Below, piece after piece: positions 13,574 through 13,786 of a stretch of 13,786 bases of DNA. Within the stretch, counting starts at the first letter, position 1; every line of letters begins with the position of its first letter. Below the pieces are notes generated by a model. It searched no databases and was not told where the DNA came from. It saw only the letters and a list, made by a program, of their open reading frames with translations. The stretch spans positions 1 through 13,786 of the forward strand of contig JAYUHO010000158.1 of the NCBI GenBank assembly GCA_043766915.1, given 5' to 3'. The position numbers and the translations under genes are program-made. The DNA comes from JANNAT01 sp043766915 (lineage in GTDB: Bacteria > Pseudomonadota > Alphaproteobacteria > Rhodobacterales > Rhodobacteraceae).

Positions 13574-13786
13574 TTATGCGGTGACAGTGACGGGCCCTGT
13601 TGCGGTGAAAAACCCATATCCATTGCCGCCCAGTTTCACGCGGCCCGCGTCCAGAACCGCCGCCTGCGACGGCCCGACCAAGCCCGACACCCCCGCAACG
13701 GTCAGAGCCACCGGGTCGGGTGACAGATTGAACAGGCACAGCAGCCCATCGCCCCGCATGAACCCCAGAACAGGTTCGGGCAAGTC
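13574..13786 (-). CDS. C-terminal end of a probable GH13 alpha-glucosidase, partial
   Basis: The minus strand is open from the window end to a TAA at 13576-13574, giving 70 residues of a protein whose start lies beyond the window. The fragment has PVLGFMRGDGLLCLFNLSPDPVAL, then short beta-rich Gly/Val-rich stretches. The (V/L)LxFxRxxxLLCxFNLS pattern is characteristic of the C-terminal beta-sandwich domain of bacterial GH13 alpha-glucosidases and related amylase-family enzymes. No catalytic residue lies in the fragment, so the exact activity is open. It is convergent with the galactoside operon and may belong to a neighbouring alpha-glucoside cluster, which would put two sugar-uptake loci end to end. 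That is inference. Confidence 0.65.
   Translation of the reverse strand, partial: DLPEPVLGFMRGDGLLCLFNLSPDPVALTVAGVSGLVGPSQAAVLDAGRVKLGGNGYGFFTATGPVTVTA

Noticed and set aside
1..13786. CRISPR arrays, tRNA or rRNA genes, insertion sequences, prophage or defence genes
   Set aside because: I saw no regularly spaced repeats, no tRNA-like cloverleaf, no transposase and no defence-type domains; all sizeable genes are explained by sugar uptake and catabolism.

Overview
This window looks like chromosomal DNA from an alphaproteobacterium, most likely a member of the Rhodobacteraceae/Rhodobacterales. The reasons are the GC-rich codon use, the protein family variants (a TrhO-type tail, an IclR regulator beside a CUT1 sugar ABC transporter, an IlvD/Edd sugar-acid dehydratase) and A/T-rich 'TTTTCGAAAA' palindromes between genes. 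No tools were available, so the taxonomic call is inference.

Layout. Positions 1-141 hold the 3' end of a plus-strand gene resembling trhO (tRNA uridine hydroxylase). Convergent to it on the minus strand is a two-gene unit: an IclR-family regulator (1311-2096) followed by a sugar ABC ATPase (211-1272). A divergent control region of about 100 bases (2097-2200) separates the regulator from a long plus-strand operon. That operon runs: sugar-binding protein (2201-3433), two permeases (3542-5278), GH4 alpha-galactosidase (5275-6630), IlvD/Edd sugar-acid dehydratase (6674-8383), SDR sugar dehydrogenase (8462-9232), 2-keto-3-deoxygalactonate kinase (9229-10146), KDPGal aldolase (10143-10748), SMP-30 lactonase (10745-11596) and GH42 beta-galactosidase (11593-13521). 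The last 213 bases hold the 3' end of a convergent minus-strand gene resembling a GH13 alpha-glucosidase.

How the genes fit together. The ABC system would import galactose-containing oligosaccharides. The GH4 and GH42 enzymes carry no signal peptide, so they would release galactose in the cytoplasm from alpha- and beta-linked substrates. The remaining five genes make a complete oxidative De Ley-Doudoroff route: dehydrogenase (galactose to galactonolactone), lactonase (to galactonate), dehydratase (to 2-keto-3-deoxygalactonate), kinase (to the 6-phosphate) and aldolase (to pyruvate and glyceraldehyde 3-phosphate). The IclR protein is the likely regulator. Each family is known; the assembled locus is a compact, self-contained galactoside utilisation system rather than a clearly new kind of system.

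Most notable details. The SDR has Asn where the catalytic Lys of the YxxxK motif should be. Two abutting perfect 22-nt palindromes lie inside the operon just before that SDR gene, and a related 25-nt palindrome lies at the operon's 3' end. A strong GC hairpin separates the binding-protein gene from the permeases. Five junctions are ATGA overlaps, while three others hold RNA-structure candidates. The control region carries a clear promoter with an inverted repeat centred on its -35 box.
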